DNA of 5,888 bases from Gammaproteobacteria bacterium. Its GTDB lineage: Bacteria; Pseudomonadota; Gammaproteobacteria; SZUA-229. The position numbers were made by a program, and so were the translations under genes. Positions 4,676 through 5,888 of the stretch are shown piece after piece. Position 1 is the stretch's first letter, and every line of letters begins with the position of its first letter. The DNA is taken from assembly GCA_011051475.1 (NCBI GenBank), contig DRLE01000151.1:1-5888 (forward strand), in the 5' to 3' direction. Below the pieces are notes generated by a model that had not been told where the DNA came from, searched no databases, and saw only the letters and a program-made list of their open reading frames with translations.

Positions 4676-5888
4676 TCAGTTTTTGCGGGAAGTGAATTTG
4701 CGCAGGCGGCGGCGCTTTTGCATTTGCCGCGGAGTCAGCTTGTTCTTCTTGCCGGCGAAGGGGTTCTTGCCGCTTTTGAATTCAAGCCGCAGGGGCGTGC
4801 CTTCCAGTCTCAGGTGCTTGAGAAAGGCGTTCATCAAATAACGCCGGTAGGCATCGGGAACCGCGCCGGTCTGGTTGCCGTGGATGACGATGATGGGCGG
4901 ATTGATACCGCCCTGATGCGCATAGCGCAGCTTGATCCGCCGCCCCTTGACCAGCGGTGGCTGGTGCGCCCTGACCAGTTCTTCCAGCAGACGGGTCAGT
5001 TCCGGGGTGGAGAAATCCCGGGTGGCCGAGGCATAGGCGCGATCCACCGAAGCATAGAGATCGCCGACGCCACTGCCATGCAGGGCGGAAATGAAATGCG
5101 TGCGGGCGAAACCCAGAAACGGCAACTTGAATTCCAGTTCCCGCTTCACCTTGTCTTTCTGCTCGCGTGACAGGCCATCCCACTTGTTGACCGCCAGCAC
5201 CAGCGCGCGGCCGGCATCGAGCACGAAGCCCAGCAGGCTGGCATCCTGATCGGTCACGCCCTCACTGGCATCGAGCAACATGATCACCACGTTGGCATCC
5301 TCGATCGCCTTGAGCGCCTTGATCACGCTGAACTTTTCCACCGCCTCGCTGACCCGGCTGCGGCGGCGCACGCCGGCGGTATCGATCAGGGTATAGTCCC
5401 GGCCATCGCGCTCGAAGGGCAGATAGATGGAGTCACGGGTGGTGCCGGGCAAATCATAAGCCACCACCCGTTCCTCGCCGAGCATGCGATTGACCAGGGT
5501 GGACTTGCCGACATTGGGCCGGCCGATGATGGCGATGCGGATTCCCCTCGCGGAGACTTCCGGCTCTTCCCCGCCCTCTTCCAGTGGCAAAGTTTCGAAC
5601 ACGGCCTGCATCAGCGCCTGCACGCCGCGCCCGTGCGCGGCGGCAATGCCATGCGGCATGCCCAGTCCCAGGTGGTGGAATTCAGCCGTGACCACGTCGG
5701 CATCGAGACCGTCGATCTTGTTGACCACCAGGGTAATGGTCTTGCCGGTCTGGCGCAGGCGTGCCGCGATTTGTTCGTCTTCCGGCGTCAGGCCGTGGCG
5801 CGCATCCACCAGAAACAGCACACAGTCGGCCTGTTCCACCGCCAGCCAGGACTGTTCCGCCATGCGCTCCTCGACGCCTTCGGTCTCG
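4676..5888 (-). CDS. der: Ribosome-assembly GTPase Der (EngA), 5' end outside the window
   Basis: Der carries two GTPase domains in tandem and a C-terminal KH-like domain, and is needed for maturation of the 50S ribosomal subunit. The visible 403 codons lack roughly the first 60-70 residues, including the first P-loop. Counting from the Met codon at 5863: the first G domain keeps its G4 motif NKID (48-51) and a G5-like AAAHG. The second has GRPNVGKST (114-122), PGTTRD (139-144), DTAG (161-164), NKWD (226-229) and SALHG (259-263), so all nucleotide-binding motifs are intact. The KH-like domain follows (about 284-370), with HGNQTGAVPDAYRRYLMN, and a very basic tail ending RKN. Frame stays open to the window edge (ETEGVEER before that Met), so the Met at 5863 is internal and not the start. 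It is in the same direction as the porin operon but 288 bases away, probably a separate unit. Confidence 0.97.
   Translation of the reverse strand, partial: ETEGVEERMAEQSWLAVEQADCVLFLVDARHGLTPEDEQIAARLRQTGKTITLVVNKIDGLDADVVTAEFHHLGLGMPHGIAAAHGRGVQALMQAVFETLPLEEGGEEPEVSARGIRIAIIGRPNVGKSTLVNRMLGEERVVAYDLPGTTRDSIYLPFERDGRDYTLIDTAGVRRRSRVSEAVEKFSVIKALKAIEDANVVIMLLDASEGVTDQDASLLGFVLDAGRALVLAVNKWDGLSREQKDKVKRELEFKLPFLGFARTHFISALHGSGVGDLYASVDRAYASATRDFSTPELTRLLEELVRAHQPPLVKGRRIKLRYAHQGGINPPIIVIHGNQTGAVPDAYRRYLMNAFLKHLRLEGTPLRLEFKSGKNPFAGKKNKLTPRQMQKRRRLRKFTSRKN

Noticed and set aside
4637..5170. 177-codon open frame on the plus strand
   Set aside because: It is a shadow of der, whose motifs are intact on the other strand.
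5861..5863. ATG at 5863 as the start of der
   Set aside because: The frame remains open to the window edge with typical Der residues before it, and starting here would lose the first P-loop.

Overview
The window looks like part of a gammaproteobacterial chromosome. The evidence is the typical proteobacterial Der GTPase at the right edge, the Gram-negative outer-membrane porin, Sec signal peptides on all the other proteins, and good Shine-Dalgarno sites. The species is not identifiable from this sequence alone. Every gene I can support lies on the minus strand, so transcription runs from right to left.

Right edge (4676-5888): the 3' four fifths or more of der (engA), the two-domain ribosome-assembly GTPase. 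Its first P-loop lies outside the window. A 288-base AT-rich gap (4388-4675) follows. It holds a possible sigma70-type promoter, a Pho-box-like pair of TTGTC half-sites at an 11-base period, and several short repeats that could be operator sites.

Centre and left (264-4387): five closely spaced minus-strand genes that look like one operon. In transcription order they are an outer-membrane porin, a short PstS-like periplasmic protein, a Sel1-repeat protein with a long KAARE pentapeptide array, a second Sel1-repeat protein with a basic linker and a four-cysteine C-terminal domain, and a second short PstS-like protein. The gaps are 15, 40, 44 and 74 bases. All five products carry N-terminal signal peptides, so the whole set acts in the cell envelope. 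The two PstS-like proteins align without gaps over their whole mature length (about 53 of 119 positions identical by hand count) and sit on either side of the two Sel1 genes. This suggests duplication inside the operon.

Working model (inference): the porin admits a solute, perhaps phosphate or another oxyanion. The small single-domain PstS-like proteins bind it or sense it in the periplasm. The Sel1/alanine-lysine-rich proteins act as scaffolds or periplasm-spanning spacers, in the manner of TolA. No ABC permease or ATPase is present here, so uptake across the inner membrane would need genes elsewhere. Left of the operon (1-263) I see no gene, only a weak terminator-like structure and short repeats.
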